Positions 17,562 through 26,951 are shown, counted from the first letter of the stretch. The stretch is DNA of 64,000 nt from Gammaproteobacteria bacterium (GCA_023475025.1 JAMCWB010000030.1:65853-129852), one strand, 5' to 3'. Translations and numbers: made by a program. The notes: generated from the letters alone by a model not told the origin.

Positions 17562-18503
17562 TCAGGCCTTCTTGGCAATGAATTCCGGATCGCCAACCTC
17601 TTCCGGCGTTTTCACGCTGGGACCGAGTATCGGGCCGACAATCTCATGCCCCCACACACTCATGACCTCCGGGTTGAGCTCAAAGCCGTCATCGTGCCAA
17701 GGCTCGATTTCACCAATGCATTCAAAGGCAAAACCAGAAGGTGTGAAGTGATAGAACGACACATGCGGATCCTGCGAGTGCTGCCCCAGGGTCATCATCA
17801 TCGGCAGTTCGCGTTTCTTGACGATATCGTAGGTTTCGCCCACATCGCGAATACTGCTGACGAACAGACCGACGTGCTGCACGCCCATGCGACCAGGGGC
17901 ATGCCCGTAGGCAATATCGTGGCTGGTGTAGGTGTTGAGCTTGGAGCGGAAAAAGCCCGTTCGCCCCTTGCCAGCTCCCGAACCATACCAATGGAAGCCC
18001 ATGATGTTGATCAGGAAGTTTTCCAGTTCAGGCGGAAACTCCGGCGCCATCAACACGATATGACCCAAGCCGCGCTGATTGGCCAGATAGCCGCCGTGCC
18101 GACGGCCGGGCAGGAAGGAGTCCGGCGTCCACTTCTGTCCGTAAAAGAGTTCGTGGCGAAAACCAACCGGATCAAAGAACCGGATCAGTTCCTTGACTCC
18201 CCGCTTCTCGCACAGCTCGGCATCGCCAACAACGTATTCCACGCCTTCTTCGGCAAATTTCTTCAGGGCGGCCTTGAACTCAAGACGCCCCTTGGCCTCC
18301 CAGCCAATGTACGCCAAACGGTCGACCTCACCGGGGTGAAAGGCAAAACGATGGCGACGATCATCAATACGAAAGTACAGGGACTGCGGATCACTTTCGG
18401 GGTTCTTGCCTATGGCAAAGCCCATGACCTGCGGACCATACTCGCGCCAGGCCTCGAGATCGGTAGCCTCGAAACCGAGATAACCAATTCCAATGATATC
18501 CAT
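17562..18503 (-). CDS. ditC: Extradiol (meta-cleavage) dioxygenase, VOC superfamily
   Basis: Two-domain type I extradiol dioxygenase of 313 residues, BphC/HsaC-like. The Fe(II) ligands are in the expected places: His148 (GLGHIV), His210 (QHVGLF) and Glu261 (FAFECIG), close to BphC numbering. It cleaves the catechol formed from the diterpenoid by ditA and the dehydrogenase. I start it at ATG 18503 (MDIIGIGYLGF), which has GAGGAG 6 bp upstream; an earlier in-frame ATG would add 20 non-family residues. It lies 879 bp from the ferredoxin gene end, close to the value I recall for BKME-9. Confidence 0.92.
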   Translation of the reverse strand: MDIIGIGYLGFEATDLEAWREYGPQVMGFAIGKNPESDPQSLYFRIDDRRHRFAFHPGEVDRLAYIGWEAKGRLEFKAALKKFAEEGVEYVVGDAELCEKRGVKELIRFFDPVGFRHELFYGQKWTPDSFLPGRRHGGYLANQRGLGHIVLMAPEFPPELENFLINIMGFHWYGSGAGKGRTGFFRSKLNTYTSHDIAYGHAPGRMGVQHVGLFVSSIRDVGETYDIVKKRELPMMMTLGQHSQDPHVSFYHFTPSGFAFECIGEIEPWHDDGFELNPEVMSVWGHEIVGPILGPSVKTPEEVGDPEFIAKKA

Positions 18504-18572
18504 GTGATTCTCCTCGTTCTTGTTTGGTGCAAGGAAGCTCTGGCGGGTTATCCGCCGCCTCAATCGCCAGCG

Positions 18573-19331
18573 CTATATCGCCAGCAACCCGCCATCGATA
18601 ACGATATCCGAGCCGGTGATAAAGGAGGCCTCGCTGGAAGCGACGAAGACAGCCATCGAAACGACCTCTTCCGGCTCACCCGGCCGGTCCATCAGCACAC
18701 CGTCAAGCAGCGCCGCACGAGCGACCGGGTTTTCCAGGAATGCCGCTGTGCCCGGTGTGGCGATGAAGCCCGGGCTCAGGCTCACGGCACGAATGCCTAC
18801 CGGCGCGCCCTCCACAGCCAACTGGCGGGTGAAGGACACCACAGCGCCCTTGGCGGCGGAGTGAGCGGATATACCGGCAATCTTGGAACCACCCCAGGCC
18901 GCGGTGGACGACACATTGATGATGACACCCTTCTGTTCGGCCAGATGGTTCCAGGCATACTTGGTCGTATAGAACAGCAGGTCCACTTCATTACGGATAG
19001 TAAAGTGCCAGTCTTCGATGGTCATATCCTGAACCGGGGCGAAGCGCGCCGCGGACGCGTTGTTGTAGAGGATATCGATCTTGCCGTGCTCTGCTATCGC
19101 CGACTCGATCCAGGCCCTGGCCTGTTCATGGTCGCCGAGATCCACCGGCGCATAGCCGTGCAGAACGAAACCCTGCTGCGCCAGCAGGTCTGCCGTGATT
19201 CTATTCTCGTCTTCGTTGGTATCACAACCGACAACGATAGCCCCTTCGCGAGCAAAACGGAGTGCCGCAACCCTGCCCTGGCCGCCACCCGTTCCGGTAA
19301 TGAGTGCCACCTTACCTTGCAAACGTCCCAT
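18573..19331 (-). CDS. ditB: SDR, probable cis-dihydrodiol dehydrogenase
   Basis: SDR of about 252 residues between the ferredoxin and extradiol genes, where a dihydrodiol dehydrogenase is expected. Cofactor motif TGTGGGQGR; catalytic Ser in INVSS. The active-site Tyr of Tyr-x3-Lys is His here (AHSAAKGAVV), as seen in a subset of SDRs. C-terminal DIVIDGGLLAI is normal. The start at ATG 19331 (MGRLQGKVALITG) follows an AGAGGTGG site. The Tyr-to-His change weakens a simple catalytic reading but the rest is intact. Confidence 0.85.
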   Translation of the reverse strand: MGRLQGKVALITGTGGGQGRVAALRFAREGAIVVGCDTNEDENRITADLLAQQGFVLHGYAPVDLGDHEQARAWIESAIAEHGKIDILYNNASAARFAPVQDMTIEDWHFTIRNEVDLLFYTTKYAWNHLAEQKGVIINVSSTAAWGGSKIAGISAHSAAKGAVVSFTRQLAVEGAPVGIRAVSLSPGFIATPGTAAFLENPVARAALLDGVLMDRPGEPEEVVSMAVFVASSEASFITGSDIVIDGGLLAI

Positions 19332-19381
19332 AGCGATCCACCTCTTTTTCAATGACAATGTGATCAGCGAAAGACAGCCGT

Positions 19382-19603
19382 TCAGCCTTCGATCCGTTCC
19401 AGCCAGATCGCCTCTGCCGGACAGGCTTCCGCGCCTTCACGCGCCGTCTCTTCCAGTTCGGGAGTCACTTTGTCATCATCGAAATAGACCAGTCCATCGG
19501 CGTCCAGCTTGTAGACTTCCGGACAGATCGAGGCGCACAGGCCGTAGCCACAGCAGCGGCTGCGGTCAGCGACCGCACGAAAAATCACCTTATCTGAACT
19601 CAT
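19382..19603 (-). CDS. ditA3: 3Fe-4S-type ferredoxin of the diterpenoid dioxygenase
   Basis: Small electron carrier of 73 residues. Cys17, Cys23 and Cys61 (followed by Pro) are in the usual ligand positions; Tyr20 replaces the second Cys, which points to a 3Fe-4S cluster. Cys18 and Cys27 are extra. This type usually serves P450s; use by a Rieske oxygenase is the known oddity of the dit system. It is the first gene of the ditA3-B-C-D-E operon, preceded by a very AT-rich promoter region. No dedicated ferredoxin reductase gene is near, so it may share the one at 31992. Confidence 0.9.
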   Translation of the reverse strand: MSSDKVIFRAVADRSRCCGYGLCASICPEVYKLDADGLVYFDDDKVTPELEETAREGAEACPAEAIWLERIEG

Positions 19604-19642
19604 ACTTATTTATCCTCTTGTCAGGCTCAGCTATAGGCGAAT

Positions 19643-19661
19643 AATGAACAAAAAATTCATT
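19643..19661. promoter_or_regulatory. Dyad AATGAA-N7-TTCATT upstream of ditA3
   Basis: Perfect 6-bp inverted repeat about 40 bp before the ferredoxin ATG, in a 242-bp strongly AT-rich gap (19604-19845). Position suits an operator overlapping the promoter of the ditA3 operon. The rest of the gap shows no gene. Confidence 0.35.
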
Positions 19662-19845
19662 TTTGTAAATTTTTACTTGATGAATTTCGCCAAATTTTGT
19701 CTTTACGCCCCAAAAAACCTCTCAAACACACAAGCCCAAAAGGCATAAATTCAATAAAATCAAACAATAATCAACGAAAACCAAGAAATTCAGGAGAAAA
19801 TCAAATAAAGAACATTTATCACAAATATGTTCATATACAAGAAAA

Positions 19846-21056
19846 TCAATGATGCCAGAGTAACACCTGCATCTGCCCTGCCGCTTCGATAAGCGCCTGG
19901 CCATCGATGGGGCGAATGTGTCCTTTGCTGACGGAGCTCTCCACCGCCTCGGTCCAGGCGTCGACGAATGCCTGCTGCGTCGGATACAGGGTTTCTAGCA
20001 CAGCCGCACTGAGCGGCTCGGTGGTCCCGAATAGCAGACAGAAGCCATTGCCGCCCGTGTTTCCGGTTCCGCTGAGGGCGGCGAGGGGCACGTCCACGAA
20101 TGGTGTGCGTATGCCGCCACGTGTATTGCCAAATTCATCGCGCGTGAATACCGGGTTGTACAGGGCAAAATCCGTAGCCTGCAATAGGTCCGCGGAAGCA
20201 GGCGGAGTACCGGTGCGGACCCACTCATTGAGTTCATGCACGGCGGCGCTGAGGACGAAACTCATCGGACCGGCATTGATGGGTTTATCGCAATGGATAA
20301 AACCGAACACGGTGTCTGGTGGATTCAGCAACGTTTCAATGGCCTGCACGGCGCCTTGGCCGTCGCCGCTATCGTTTAGTCCAGTCCCGCCGCCATAGGC
20401 GTCGAAGTGGGCAGCTCCGGCCACTTCTCTCCAGCCCCCAGCAGACGCTGGGGCTGCAACCCGTCGAGCAGAATCTCGGCGTGATCCCAAACGGCTTGAC
20501 CGGCTTGTGAGAACATGTCGTACGAGTAATTGTCACCAGGGTGCTGAAGCCTGGCGTACCGCGAAGGATCCATTGCCTTGGTACTTTCCACGCCCACGGC
20601 CTGAGCTGACAGGCTGATCAAGACATAACCTTCACGAATCAGTTCGTTATGCGTGTAGATCCAGACCGGGCTGGAATCGCTACCACTGGTGACGTTCATC
20701 CACTCGACGATGACCGTGCCATTGAAGCTCTCCGCCTTGATGGGGCGGTATACGATGGCACGGGTAACATAAGGCGCGCTGCCCTCATCTGCCTCCACCG
20801 CCCATTCGCCGTCGGAGGCCAGTGCTCCACCGCCCTTTGCCATATAGAACACCGCTGTGCCGGAGAGAATGAACTCATCCTCACGATAGCCAACGCTTTC
20901 CATCGGCAACTGCAGACCCGCGGCAAGGGCCGGCTGCGCCATGCCGCCGCTAGCAGCTTCGACTCCCGGCACTTCCGCGCGACGATCACCCCTGTCATTG
21001 CAGGCACCCAAGGCCAGAATCGAGGCGAGCAGACAGGCGGTTGTTACTTTGTGCAT
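19846..21056 (-). pseudogene. Alpha/beta hydrolase-domain lipoprotein, internal deletion and frameshift
   Basis: The 5' part encodes a lipoprotein signal (LALGAC lipobox) and the N-terminal half of an alpha/beta hydrolase-domain (Abhydrolase_10-like) protein up to LLGAGE, where family members continue into the nucleophile Ser region. The 3' part, in another frame, resumes at WREVAGAAHFDAY and continues to the stop. The joint is at CTGGAGAG (20427-20434), which can be read as the end of GAGE or the start of WRE. A deletion of probably about 100 codons between two such short repeats best explains it, and it removed the active-site Ser. Start ATG 21056 follows GGGAGA. Confidence 0.8.
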
Positions 21057-21105
21057 GATGTATCTCCCACTTGTTGTCATTGTTGTTTTGCGCACTGACC
21101 AGCCA

Positions 21106-22473
21106 TTAGCGCTGGGTCTGCCGGGAGACAATTGCCTCGGGATTCATTTCGCGCTCGGAAAGTGGCTTGTCATGGAACCTGTAGCCACCCTTCAAGGCAT
21201 CGTTGACCAGCGCATACCCGCCCCTGTTGAAGTCGTAGCTGACATTCTTGACGTTATAGGGAATGGTCTTGTCGTATATCTGCACCCCGCTGAGAAACAG
21301 CGAACGGTACAGCGTGCCGCTGTGGTCCCAGGCGTCATACAGACCGATGCCGAAGGTGTCTTCATCGAGGTAGTAGGTACGCTTGCTGTAGACATGGCGC
21401 TGGCCGGACTTCAGCGTGGCCTCTACATCCCATACGCGGTGCAACTCCCAACGTTCGCAGTCCGGATTGACGTGGCGCCTGAGAAATTGCTCATCCTGCT
21501 TGCAGTCGAAGTAGAACCTGTAGGCGTTATAGGGGATGTACATCTCCCTCTTGCCGACCAGCCTGTAATCAAATCGGTCCTGGCTACCGGAAAACATCTG
21601 CAGTTCATCGAACAGGTTTACCCCACCCTGGTTCGGTACCGGGGTGTCGTAGGCGAACTCCGGCGCCAGTTTGATCCGGCGCATGCCCGGCGTATAGCTC
21701 CAGGCGCGGCGTGGCTTGGTCTGCGGATTGAGGAAATCCGCCAGAATGATGAGCTGCCCGGCACTGCGCGCAGGATAGCTGTCCATGGCCCATACACGCG
21801 CATACATGGAAGAGTCACGATCAGCCTGGTTAACCTGATAATACGGTATTTCCTCGAAGGTCGAGGATTCGGCGGTCTTGGTGACCCTGCCGTTGCTGTC
21901 CACCACCCAACTGTTGGAAGAAGCGGTGGTCGAGAAGCCCGGACCAACCTTGTAGCGCAATTGCTGGTTCCAGACCACCTCGTTGCCGGTCTTCGGAATT
22001 GGAAATGGCAGCCCACCACGGCAGGCTTCGTCGACGGCCAGGCCGTCGTACAGGGTGGTGCAACCGGTGGCGTTGCGCACCGTCGCCTCCAGAACCTCCT
22101 GGGGGTAGGCTGTGGTTCGATGGCTCGGGTAGACATCCATGTACCAGCTGTCCGGGTAGCTCTTGATCAGGTTCACCTGCCCTGCGCTGAGTTTGTCGGC
22201 GTGCTCTTCGACGTTGCTCGAATCGATGCGAAACAGTGGCTTCTCGTCCTTGAAGGGGTCCGCCCAAAAGCCACTGTCGGGCTTGTGGCCGTCCGGTATC
22301 GTGCGCAAGCCACCCTCGTAGGCTGGTATCGAGCCGTCGGCATTGCCAGCCTGGATCGCACCGAATAGCGTCAGGCTGTTACCAAGCTCCCGCGCCTCAT
22401 CGGCGCTTACCGCCGCCTGGACCGAGATAGCGAACCCCATCAGGATGAACATCAGGGCAAATTGTCTTTTCAT
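21106..22473 (-). CDS. DUF1329 periplasmic/outer-membrane protein (copy 1)
   Basis: Secreted protein of 455 residues with a Sec signal peptide (cut after VQA, about residue 20). The family has a LolB/LppX-like fold, fitted to carrying hydrophobic molecules, and is usually found with DUF1302 outer-membrane proteins in catabolic clusters for lipidic substrates. Conserved blocks: PRRAWSYTPG, LAPEFAYDTP, CERWELHRVW, YSKRTYYLDED and NPEAI near the end. Closest in the window to the copy at 41005. It lies in the P450-GMC-ALDH operon, 94 bp after the aldehyde dehydrogenase gene. Confidence 0.88.
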   Translation of the reverse strand: MKRQFALMFILMGFAISVQAAVSADEARELGNSLTLFGAIQAGNADGSIPAYEGGLRTIPDGHKPDSGFWADPFKDEKPLFRIDSSNVEEHADKLSAGQVNLIKSYPDSWYMDVYPSHRTTAYPQEVLEATVRNATGCTTLYDGLAVDEACRGGLPFPIPKTGNEVVWNQQLRYKVGPGFSTTASSNSWVVDSNGRVTKTAESSTFEEIPYYQVNQADRDSSMYARVWAMDSYPARSAGQLIILADFLNPQTKPRRAWSYTPGMRRIKLAPEFAYDTPVPNQGGVNLFDELQMFSGSQDRFDYRLVGKREMYIPYNAYRFYFDCKQDEQFLRRHVNPDCERWELHRVWDVEATLKSGQRHVYSKRTYYLDEDTFGIGLYDAWDHSGTLYRSLFLSGVQIYDKTIPYNVKNVSYDFNRGGYALVNDALKGGYRFHDKPLSEREMNPEAIVSRQTQR

Positions 22474-22567
22474 TGGATGATTCCATTCTTGGAATTGTTA
22501 GAGAGGTCTCGTGAAAGTGAACGCAAGCAGACCGGGCCGATAGACAGGCCGGTGGGCTCGAGACGCC

Positions 22568-24058
22568 TCAGCGTCCAATTGGATAAATAATGGATTTCTC
22601 CTCGGTAAACTCCTTCAACCAATCAGGACCAAACTCCCGGCCAATACCTGAACGCTTGAAACCACCGATGGGTGCATAGGGCATCGTGCCGCCACCACCG
22701 TTGAGATAGACACTGCCCGCGCGAATGCGCTTAGCCATGCGATAGGCCGTGGCGGCATCGGCGCTGACGATGCCCCCGTTGAGCCCAAAGCGTGAATCGT
22801 TGGCAATGGCGATAGCCTCATCGTCGCTATCAAAACCTATGACGACCCCGACCGGGCCAAAGATTTCCTCCTGGGCGATGGCCATGTCGTTGCGTACATT
22901 GTCGAACAGGGTGATGTCGATGAAGAACCCACGCTCAAGCGCTTCAGGACGACCGCCACCACAGACCAGCGTGGCCCCCTCCTCGCGCCCACGGGCAATG
23001 AAGTGTTCGACCTTGGCGCGCTGCGATTCACGGATCAGCGGGCCCATCATCACACTGTGGTCCGCGGGGTTGCCGACCTTCCACTGACCGACAAGCGCCT
23101 TGGCATACTGCACGAACTGCTCGCGGACCGAGTTGTGCACCAGGAAACGGGTCAGCAGCGCGCAACCCTGGCCGGCATTCACCGTGAGCCCGGCAACCGC
23201 GCCCAGCGCGGCGGCCTGGATGTCGGCATCGGCGCGCACGATCAGCGCCGACTTGCCACCCAGTTCCAGATGCACCCGCTTGAGCGTTGCCGCGGCCTGG
23301 GTCATGATGCTCACACCTACCGCCTCGGAGCCGGTGAAAGAGACCATATCCACCCGCGGATCACTGCTCAGCAGGCTGCCGACCTCTACTCCGCCAGTGA
23401 CGATATTCAACACGCCCTTGGGCAGCCCCACTTCGTCGGCAATCTCACCGAACAGCAACGCCGAATACGGTGTGAACGGCGACGGCTTGAGCACCAGAGT
23501 GTTGCCGGCCAGCAGTGCCGGGAAGACCTTCGCCAGATTGAGCAGGAACGGGAAGTTGTATCCGGTGATCCCGGCCACGACGCCGATCGGCTCACGTTCG
23601 ATGCTGCCGCTGCCAAGGATCATCGGTCCGGCGGGGTTCATCGGGTTGGCTACCGCCGCCACCGGAACCTGCCGCGCTTCGGTATTCAAGGACTGGTCAA
23701 TCGCGGTGAGCACATGGGCCAGCGGCATATCCACCTGCATGCCGTAGGTGACACCTTGCGAACAGCCCACTTCGGCAACCACCAGCGCCGCGATCTGTTC
23801 ACGCCGGGCAACCAGTGCCGCATGCATGCGACGCATGAAGTCGGCGCGTTCGGTGATGCTCAACCAGGGCCAGGGACCATGGTCGAATGCCTCGCGGGCA
23901 GCGGCTATGGCAGCCTGGGCACTCGCCGTATCGCCGACTGGCGCATGGCCGATCACCTCTTCGGTGGCGGGATTGAGCACCGCTTCGGTGTTACCACTGG
24001 CGGTTGCCCAGTTGCCGTCTATGTACAGTTTGTTCAGATGGGTAAAAGGTATGCTCAT
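22568..24058 (-). CDS. Aldehyde dehydrogenase
   Basis: NAD(P)-dependent aldehyde dehydrogenase of 496 residues. Catalytic Glu is in LELGGKSA and catalytic Cys in NAGQGCALLTR; the NFPF and FTGSE cofactor segments are present. It converts an aldehyde to the acid. Its start overlaps the GMC oxidoreductase stop (ATGA), so alcohol and aldehyde oxidation are made together. The likely substrate is the aldehyde produced by that enzyme from a terpenoid alcohol; this is inference. Confidence 0.93.
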   Translation of the reverse strand: MSIPFTHLNKLYIDGNWATASGNTEAVLNPATEEVIGHAPVGDTASAQAAIAAAREAFDHGPWPWLSITERADFMRRMHAALVARREQIAALVVAEVGCSQGVTYGMQVDMPLAHVLTAIDQSLNTEARQVPVAAVANPMNPAGPMILGSGSIEREPIGVVAGITGYNFPFLLNLAKVFPALLAGNTLVLKPSPFTPYSALLFGEIADEVGLPKGVLNIVTGGVEVGSLLSSDPRVDMVSFTGSEAVGVSIMTQAAATLKRVHLELGGKSALIVRADADIQAAALGAVAGLTVNAGQGCALLTRFLVHNSVREQFVQYAKALVGQWKVGNPADHSVMMGPLIRESQRAKVEHFIARGREEGATLVCGGGRPEALERGFFIDITLFDNVRNDMAIAQEEIFGPVGVVIGFDSDDEAIAIANDSRFGLNGGIVSADAATAYRMAKRIRAGSVYLNGGGGTMPYAPIGGFKRSGIGREFGPDWLKEFTEEKSIIYPIGR

Positions 24059-25677
24059 GCGGCATCCGCTCCTTGTTTGTTCAAGCTAGTAATGAGTTCT
24101 GCCGCGCGCATGGCGATAGCCATGGCCGGCGCATTGGTATTGCCGGAAACCAGTGAGGGCATGATCGAGGTATCCACCACCCGCACCCCCTCTACACCGC
24201 GTACCCGCAACTGCGGATCGAGCACAGCCTGGGCGTCGCTGCCCATGCGACAGGTGCCAGCGACATGGAAGGCGGTCTGGCCGAAGCGCCGGACGGCATC
24301 GAGGATCTGCTCATCACTTTGCACCTGTGGCCCAGGTGTCAGTTCCTCGACGATGAACGGCTTGAGCGCCGGTTGCGCAGCCAGTTGGCGAATCCAGCGC
24401 AGGAGGGAAATCGCTGAACGCTGGTCGGCTTCAGCGCTGAGATAGTTGGCGACGATCTTCGGCGGAACAGAGGGGTCGGCCGACTGGATGCAAATCTCGC
24501 CCTGGCTCTGCGGATGCATGAAATAGCCACCCAGGGTCAGCCCCGGCTGCTTGTCGATCATCACCGTCTTACCGTCGCCAGCCATGGAAAACAGACTCAC
24601 ACCGATCTGCGCATCGGGCCTGTCGAGGTCGGGCCGGGTCTTGACGAAACCACCGGCTTCATGGGCGGCGTGGGTCATAGGGCCATTCCTGAAGAACGCA
24701 TAGCGCAGTACCGAGCGCGCCAGGCCCAGCCCGGTGAAGCAGTGGTTCAGGCTGCCACGAGTGACCCTGAACTGTACCGCCAGATACAGGTGCTCGCGCA
24801 GGTTGCGACCCACCTCAGGCGCGTCATGCACCAGCGCTATACCCAGGCCGCGCAGCAACTCGGCCGGGCCGACGCCGGACAGTTGCAGCAGCTTCGGCGA
24901 CTCGATGGCGCCAGCGCAGAGCAGCACCTCGCGGCGAATGCCAAAGCGGCGCTCGCCGGCGCTGCCGCGTACCTCTACCGCCACTGCGCGGCGTCCATCG
25001 AATTCGATACGTTGCACGTCAGTGCCGGTCATCACCGTCAGGTTGGGTCGTGAACGGATCGGATCAAGAAAAGCTCTGGCCGCACTGAAACGCTGCCCCT
25101 TCCATGTATTCTGCGGCTGGTAACCGAAACCGCCCCGCCGCACCGAATCAACATGATTGGTGTCTTCCACCCGGGCTGTTCCCATCGTCACCGCCGATTC
25201 GATGACCGCTTCGCACAGCGCATCACCGGCAGGATGCACGCGGACCTTCAGCGGCCCACCCACACCACGCCATTGCGCCTTGCCGAGTTCATGGTCCTCC
25301 AGGGCAACGAACTGGCGGCCCATGTCGCGCCAGCCCCATCCGCTGCAACCCAGTGTTTCCCAGGCATCGTAGTCGGCCGGCGCTCCGCGCACATAGACCA
25401 TGCCATTCACTGAACTGGAGCCGCCGATAGCCCTGCCCTTGAGCCACAGTTCGCTGGCCTGGCCCTCGCCACGCGATGCTTGATAGTCCCAGACATGAGC
25501 ATTGCCCGGACTGAGTAGTTTGCCGATGCCCCGGGGCATGGCAATCAGCGGGCTGGTGTGATCCGGACCGCTCTCGATCAGCAACACCGAGACATCCCGA
25601 TCGGCCGACAACCGGTTGGCGAGCACACAGCCGGCGGATCCGGCACCGACGATGATGTAGTCGTAGCTTTCACTCAT
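24055..25677 (-). CDS. GMC-family FAD alcohol dehydrogenase/oxidase
   Basis: Flavoenzyme of 540 residues, choline dehydrogenase-like. It has the FAD motif VGAGSAGCVLANRLS followed by LLIESGP, and GGSSSVNGMVYVRG. C-terminal HVAGTCRMG and SGNTNAPAMAIAMRAAE contain the His/Asn active pair. It oxidises a primary alcohol to the aldehyde with electrons to the membrane chain or O2. ATG 25677 follows AAGGA and overlaps the P450 stop by ATGA. Partner of the aldehyde dehydrogenase downstream. Confidence 0.92.
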   Translation of the reverse strand: MSESYDYIIVGAGSAGCVLANRLSADRDVSVLLIESGPDHTSPLIAMPRGIGKLLSPGNAHVWDYQASRGEGQASELWLKGRAIGGSSSVNGMVYVRGAPADYDAWETLGCSGWGWRDMGRQFVALEDHELGKAQWRGVGGPLKVRVHPAGDALCEAVIESAVTMGTARVEDTNHVDSVRRGGFGYQPQNTWKGQRFSAARAFLDPIRSRPNLTVMTGTDVQRIEFDGRRAVAVEVRGSAGERRFGIRREVLLCAGAIESPKLLQLSGVGPAELLRGLGIALVHDAPEVGRNLREHLYLAVQFRVTRGSLNHCFTGLGLARSVLRYAFFRNGPMTHAAHEAGGFVKTRPDLDRPDAQIGVSLFSMAGDGKTVMIDKQPGLTLGGYFMHPQSQGEICIQSADPSVPPKIVANYLSAEADQRSAISLLRWIRQLAAQPALKPFIVEELTPGPQVQSDEQILDAVRRFGQTAFHVAGTCRMGSDAQAVLDPQLRVRGVEGVRVVDTSIMPSLVSGNTNAPAMAIAMRAAELITSLNKQGADAA

Positions 25678-26951
25678 TGGGCTTTGTCCTTGCTGGATGA
25701 TTCGCTGCGGCCAGGTCCGGTGGTGGTGGCCACCGGCACATCCCACTCCAGATGCAGGCTGTCCATACTGAACACGCCATAGGCATTGAAACGTGGTTCG
25801 CTACCCTCAGCGATGCGGAACGGGGGCAATTTCTCCAGCCAGAGCTCCAGCGCGATGCGCAGCTCCCTGCGCGCCAGGTGAGCGCCGACACAATGGTGCA
25901 CGCCATAGGAGAAGGCCATATGCGACACCTTACCGGCACTGCGCAAGAAATCGACACTGGCCGCATCGTCGAATACCTCGGGGTCAAGGTTGGCCAGTTC
26001 GGTACTGATCAACACCAGATCACCCTTCTTCATGCAGGCCTCACCGATCTGTACGTCCCGGGTCACGGTGCGACGCATATTGACCACGGAGTAGGCTCGC
26101 AGCATCTCTTCCACCGCGGCGGGGATCAGCCCCGGATCCGCGCGCAGTTGTGCCTGCTGCTCGGGGTGGCGAGCCAGGTGGCGAAAGAACAGCCCGATGG
26201 TGGAGGTCACGGTGTCAAGGCCGCCGATATAAATCAGGAAGCTGATACCCAGCAACTCATCATCGGTCAATTCACGCCCGTCGATCCTGCTAGCCAGCAG
26301 GTAGCTGGTGGAATCGTCGGCAGGGTTGGCGCGCCGTTCAGCGATGCGATCGCGAATCCAGTCGGTGATCGTCCGGGCGTTCTCAGTGACCACCTGTGGA
26401 TCGAAGCTCTTGATCAGCGTCTGTGTCCAGTGTTGGAAGCGGGCCTGCTCATGCTGTGGCCAACCCATCAGGCGCAGAAAAACCAGTGTGGGAAAGGGTT
26501 TGGCGAAATCCTCATTAAAATCGCAGTAGCCTTTTGCTGCCAATTGGTCGATCAGTTGGCCAGCCAGTTCGCGGATACCCTCGTTCAATTCGTTGATTTT
26601 CTTTGGCGCGAACAACGGGTTGAGCAAGGCGCGGTATTTGCCATGATCAGGGGGGTCTACTTCCAGCGGCGCCAACCGCCAGGATTCACCCAGCAGCATG
26701 GGATAAGGCGTCAGGCCCACGCTACTGAATATCTCGGGATCTTGCAGAATACGGCGCAGATCCTCAGAGCGGCGCGGCACCCAGGCGCCTGGCAGGAACC
26801 CCAGGCTCGGCACCCAGAAGATTGGCGGTGTGGTCCGGTGCAGTTCGGCAGCCCAGGCATAGGCATTTTCGCCCTAGCTGGTCAGTTCGGCCCAGAGATC
26901 AAAGTTCTGGACCAAGTGCGCAGGAATATGGGCAGGCACAGTCGAGTTCAT
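25674..26951 (-). pseudogene. Cytochrome P450 with premature TAG at codon 26
   Basis: From ATG 26951 the frame reads a good P450 N-terminus up to LWAELTS, then TAG at 26876-26874, and continues in the same frame as a complete P450 (425 codons). Later motifs are intact: I-helix IGGLDTVTS, K-helix EEMLR and heme loop FSYGVHHCVGAH with Cys354. So it is a single nonsense change in an otherwise sound gene. A GTG at 26813 could restart but would lose the first 46 residues. The enzyme would start oxidation of a substrate then taken by the GMC and ALDH enzymes. Confidence 0.82.

Noticed and set aside
17559-19355. 598-codon open frame on the plus strand, antisense to the ditD/ditC/ditB region
   Set aside because: No domain likeness and low-complexity shadow composition; the minus strand holds three well-recognised genes here.
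20941-22368. 475-codon open frame on the plus strand opposite DUF1329 copy 1
   Set aside because: No family likeness; the minus-strand frame is an intact secreted protein.
22533-22556. Imperfect GC-rich hairpin between the aldehyde dehydrogenase and DUF1329 copy 1 genes
   Set aside because: Short, mismatched stem and no U-tract; not enough to call a terminator.
23003-24445. 480-codon open frame on the plus strand opposite the aldehyde dehydrogenase
   Set aside because: Shadow of a real gene; His/Gln-rich composition typical of antisense frames.
26874-26876. Pyrrolysine or other recoding of the TAG in the P450 gene
   Set aside because: No pyrrolysine genes or context are visible, and P450 N-termini have no need for such a residue; a nonsense mutation or sequencing error is simpler.
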